From Pseudomonadota bacterium (GTDB lineage: Bacteria; Pseudomonadota; Gammaproteobacteria; Burkholderiales; Burkholderiaceae_E): 64,000 nt of DNA. Of this stretch, positions 61,200 through 64,000 are shown in pieces (within the stretch, counting starts at the first letter, position 1; every line of letters begins with the position of its first letter). The translations under genes were made by a program, and so were the position numbers. The DNA is taken from positions 1-64,000 of the forward strand of contig JAEWGX010000002.1 of the NCBI GenBank assembly GCA_023388075.1, given 5' to 3'. Below the pieces are notes generated by a model. It saw only the letters and a list, made by a program, of their open reading frames with translations. It made no database searches and was not told the origin of the DNA.

Positions 61200-62234
61200 C
61201 TACTTCGCCGCCTTCAGCTTGTCGATCTCGGCCCGCAGCTCGGCAAGCGCGGCGGTCGCGTCGACACCGGTCGACTCGGACGCCTGCTTCGCCCATGCCT
61301 CCTCGATTCCCGAGAAGCGCTCGCGGAACTCGGCGACGAACTTGTCCGGGGCGGTGAGGCGCTTGCCGCCCTTGGCGTCATAGAGCTTCCATCCCCGCGT
61401 GTCGGCATCATCCGACGACCGGCCGGCGATGCGCGAGAACGCCTCCCCGGTCACTTTCTTCAGCGCCGCCTTCTCCGCGTCCGTCAGCGAGTTGTACTTC
61501 GCCGGGTTCATGATCAGCGCGAAGCTTGCGTTGTAGAAGCCACCCGGGACACTGGTGACGCTCTTGATCAGGTCCTCCAGACGCCACCCGCCGAAGACGT
61601 CGGCTGGCATGAACGCGCCATCGACGATCCCGCCGTTGAGGAGCTCGTAGAGCTCGCTTGCCGGCCGCGAGAGTGGCGCGGCGCCGAGCGCCTCGGCGAC
61701 CTGGAACGCGATGCCGCCGGGGGCGCGGATCTTCTTGCCCTGGACAGAAGCGACGCTGTCGAACGGCTGGCGCGGCGACATCAGGTGACCCGGCCCGGGG
61801 GTGAACATCGCCAGCGGCACCACCCCGTCGTGCTCGTTCGCCTTGGCGAGGCGCCGCTCGAAAACCCGCTGGTATGCAACCGACAGCGTCTCGGCCTTGT
61901 CTGCAAGGAACGGCATTTCGGCCACCTTTGTCAGCCCGAAGCGGCCGGCGGTGTACCCGTGCACGATGAAGCTGATGTCCACGAGGCCGTCACGCACGCC
62001 GTCGAAGGTCTGGGCGGCGCCCATGGGGGCTCTCGGCAGGTAGCGGATCCTGAGCGCGCCGCCCGATTCGCTCTCGACCATCTTGGCCCATTCGTTCTGC
62101 ATCAGCTGGGTGAAATGGTGCTTCGGCGGCGTCCAGCCCGATACGGTCAGGACCGTCTGCGCATTGAGGGCCGCGGAGCCCGCGATGGCGGCCGCGGCCA
62201 CGACAGACATGAAAACACGTCGGGAGATCTTCAC
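61200..62234 (-). CDS. dctP: TRAP transporter substrate-binding protein DctP
   Basis: A 344-residue periplasmic receptor. GTG at 62234 has an excellent AGGAGG site six bases upstream. The signal peptide (KISRRVFMSVVAAAAIAG to NAQ) is followed by TLSVSGWTPPKHH-like VLTVSGWTPPKHHF, LPRAPMGAAQTFDGVRDGLVDIS and LGAAPLSRPASELYELLNGG. It resembles DctP receptors for organic acids; the ligand is unknown. Confidence 0.93.
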   Translation of the reverse strand: MKISRRVFMSVVAAAAIAGSAALNAQTVLTVSGWTPPKHHFTQLMQNEWAKMVESESGGALRIRYLPRAPMGAAQTFDGVRDGLVDISFIVHGYTAGRFGLTKVAEMPFLADKAETLSVAYQRVFERRLAKANEHDGVVPLAMFTPGPGHLMSPRQPFDSVASVQGKKIRAPGGIAFQVAEALGAAPLSRPASELYELLNGGIVDGAFMPADVFGGWRLEDLIKSVTSVPGGFYNASFALIMNPAKYNSLTDAEKAALKKVTGEAFSRIAGRSSDDADTRGWKLYDAKGGKRLTAPDKFVAEFRERFSGIEEAWAKQASESTGVDATAALAELRAEIDKLKAAK

Positions 62235-62247
62235 TTCGTTCCTCCTG

Positions 62248-63201
62248 TTAGCCAGCTTGTATGTTGCTTCGTTGATTCGTCCGGATTTCCGGCTGCGCGG
62301 CATGATTCACGGCGAGCAGCCGGCGCACGTGGGCGTACCAGTGGTCGGCAGGGTCGGCCAGGCGCGTATGCGTGGCGAAGTGATCGTCGCCGGGATACAC
62401 CTGAGTGGTGACTTCGCTCTGCTGCGCGGCAAGCGCCTCGCGCATCGTCGCCCCCGCGCGCCGGATGTGGGGCATGTCGCGTCCGCCCCAGCTCAAATGG
62501 AACGGCGTGACGTTGCCTTCGACGAACAGGATGGGACTCGCGTCCCGGTCGTCCGAACGCCGCGCCAGCAGGTACTTGTACACCCTTGCTTCACTGCTGG
62601 TCTCGTCGACGTCGCCGTAGCGCAGATCGAAGGGAGCGCTCACCGGCATGCAGGCGGCGAACGCGCCGGCTTCACCGCGCAGCACGACCATCGATGCGAG
62701 TTGTCCTCCGGCGGAGTGGCCCGCCGCCACGACGCGCTCGACGTCGCCGCCATAATCGGCTGCGTGGAGACGCAGCCAGCGAAAGGCCTCGCGTGCATCC
62801 TCGTACTGGGCCGGCCAGCGGTGCTCCGGGGCTAGCCGGTAAGTGACGCCGACGAACAGCGCCGGGAGGGCGGTAACCGCTGGCGCCATGAAGCGCAGCC
62901 AGTGCAACCCTCCGGCGATCCAGGCGCCACCGTGCAGGAACGCCACGACCGGCAGCCTTGGGGCGGAGATGCCCGACGGGGCGAAGATCTCCAGGCACTG
63001 CGAGGGGTGCTCGCCGTATGAGACCCGTGCCACCGGCTCGATTCCCGCCTTCCCCGAAAGGCGGGTCGCCAACTCGTCGTACGCGACAGCTCCGGCGGGT
63101 GTTCCGGACGACGACGAATCCACTTTCCCAGGCACGCGGTCCAACGCATCCTCCTCTTGTCCAAACCTGGATTGATACCGGAGGGGAAGCACCCCGTACA
63201 T
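62248..63201 (-). CDS. Alpha/beta hydrolase, hormone-sensitive-lipase type
   Basis: A 317-residue esterase-like protein. HGGAW is the oxyanion-hole motif (VVAFLHGGAWIAGG), the nucleophile elbow is AAGHSAGGQLA and the C-terminal histidine fits YPGDDHFATH. It is followed 13 bp later by dctP, so it probably releases or processes the substrate of the TRAP system. The LuxR gene lies 67 bp upstream. Confidence 0.9.
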   Translation of the reverse strand: MYGVLPLRYQSRFGQEEDALDRVPGKVDSSSSGTPAGAVAYDELATRLSGKAGIEPVARVSYGEHPSQCLEIFAPSGISAPRLPVVAFLHGGAWIAGGLHWLRFMAPAVTALPALFVGVTYRLAPEHRWPAQYEDAREAFRWLRLHAADYGGDVERVVAAGHSAGGQLASMVVLRGEAGAFAACMPVSAPFDLRYGDVDETSSEARVYKYLLARRSDDRDASPILFVEGNVTPFHLSWGGRDMPHIRRAGATMREALAAQQSEVTTQVYPGDDHFATHTRLADPADHWYAHVRRLLAVNHAAQPEIRTNQRSNIQAG

Positions 63202-63268
63202 GATCCCCAGGGATCATGCAGGCCCGGCAGGGGCGTTTGAAGGGGGAGGCTGCTTGCCTTCCCTGCGC

Positions 63269-63976
63269 TCAATGCGGGCGCGGGTTCACGACGGGTGCGG
63301 CGTTGGCTGCCTGACGCCGGTAGAAGGCCGACAGCAGCTCGCGGCGGTTCCTGGTTCCGGTCTTCGACAGAATGCTGCGCACATGGTGCTTGATGGTCGG
63401 AATAGCAAGCCCGAGGGCCCGACCGATGTCTTCGTTCGACTTCCCGGCCAGTGCAAGGTCGAGCACCTGACGCTCCCGTGTGGAAAGCGCCAGCACGAGC
63501 GGATCGTCTTCGTGAGGCGGCAGAGCAGAGCACCATGCCGCGGAGAACACCGGCTGGATCGCCTCCAGGGTCTCCATCTCGCGACGGGTGAACTCGCTGC
63601 TACCAGGCGTTCGGGCGAACCGCACGCCTCCCCTGATCCGTCCTCGATCATCGCGGAAGAACAGCTCGGCCTTGAAGGCGACGCCGACGGCATGCCGGAA
63701 GCCGGCGATGTAGTCCGGCGATTCGCGAACGCAGGAGAAGCCGTCACGTGTTCCGAACACGCTTCGGCGACTCTGCGCGAAATGCCTGGGATGGTAGGGG
63801 TCGAGCTCGACGAACCGCCGATAGAGTTCGCCCCAGTAGCGCTCGCTCCAGCTGCTGACATGGCCGAACGGCTGCAGCGCGCTGTCGACTTCGTAGACGA
63901 TGACTCGCTGTGCCGGAACGATCGCCGTGGCGGCACGCAGTACGGACTCCTTGACTTGGTCCCGATTGGACAACAA
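63269..63976 (-). CDS. LuxR-family transcriptional regulator
   Basis: A 235-residue protein with a C-terminal LuxR helix-turn-helix (LSTRERQVLDLALAGKSNEDI, then IPTIKHHVRSIL). The N-terminal 150 residues do not match the autoinducer domain or a receiver I recognise. TTG at 63976 has GAGGAG seven bases upstream; an ATG four bases earlier is in another frame. It is the most upstream gene of the second TRAP operon and may control it. Confidence 0.88.
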   Translation of the reverse strand: MLSNRDQVKESVLRAATAIVPAQRVIVYEVDSALQPFGHVSSWSERYWGELYRRFVELDPYHPRHFAQSRRSVFGTRDGFSCVRESPDYIAGFRHAVGVAFKAELFFRDDRGRIRGGVRFARTPGSSEFTRREMETLEAIQPVFSAAWCSALPPHEDDPLVLALSTRERQVLDLALAGKSNEDIGRALGLAIPTIKHHVRSILSKTGTRNRRELLSAFYRRQAANAAPVVNPRPH

Positions 63977-64000
63977 GCATCTCCTCGAGGCAGGAAACCG

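Overview
The window is a 64 kb piece of a GC-rich betaproteobacterial chromosome, most likely Burkholderiales. The gene orders ruvC-purH-fis-dusB-ubi-pepP, lptD-surA-rsmA and miaB-phoH-ybeY-lnt-glyQ-glyS-gmhB-plsC are the housekeeping layouts of that class. The many orphan TctC/Bug-type solute receptors and the GC-rich palindromic spacer near 30.4 kb also fit Burkholderiales. No transposase, integrase, phage gene, rRNA or CRISPR array was found.

Layout. 0-8.5 kb (minus strand): RuvC, PurH, Fis, DusB, a ubiquinone-biosynthesis hydroxylase, PepP and the MurU/AmgK cell-wall recycling pair. 8.5-13.0 kb (plus): lptD, surA and rsmA with overlapping stop/start codons. 13.0-27.7 kb (minus): gloA, a zinc metallopeptidase, plsC, gmhB, glyS, glyQ, lnt, ybeY, phoH, a two-gene outer-membrane insertion, and miaB. 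27.9-31.3 kb (minus): a CAT-anticodon tRNA, a TctE/TctD-like two-component system and pyrF. 31.4-36.3 kb: two EamA permeases, serC, an OmpA-like lipoprotein and a dienelactone hydrolase.

From about 36.4 kb the window is accessory catabolic DNA. It holds three orphan TctC receptors, a CMD/amidohydrolase/enolase-superfamily group, a CoA-transferase/GST group, and two TRAP transporter operons. One TRAP operon (about 49.5-55 kb) carries a cupin, an alpha/beta hydrolase and, unusually, an MFS efflux pump between dctP and dctQ, with a divergent LysR gene. The other (about 56.2-64 kb) links a LuxR regulator, an esterase-like hydrolase, dctPQM, a thiamine-diphosphate enzyme and an aldehyde dehydrogenase, which suggests uptake of a 2-oxo acid, decarboxylation to an aldehyde and oxidation to an acid. 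Between about 47 and 57 kb there are several broken genes: a DUF1697 fragment, a truncated RibD_C/DHFR-like gene, a TspO lacking its first helix, a PhzF remnant and an aldehyde dehydrogenase with two compensating frameshifts.

The most interesting locus is 22144-26003, inserted between miaB and phoH. A TPR plus outer-membrane-barrel protein resembling Slam (surface lipoprotein assembly modulator) lies next to an exported 816-residue protein. That protein has an N-terminal FecR domain, a long disordered region, a (GGGND)n repeat and a C-terminal domain with a TbpB-like barrel signature. I read this as a candidate Slam-like exporter with a dedicated FecR-headed surface substrate.
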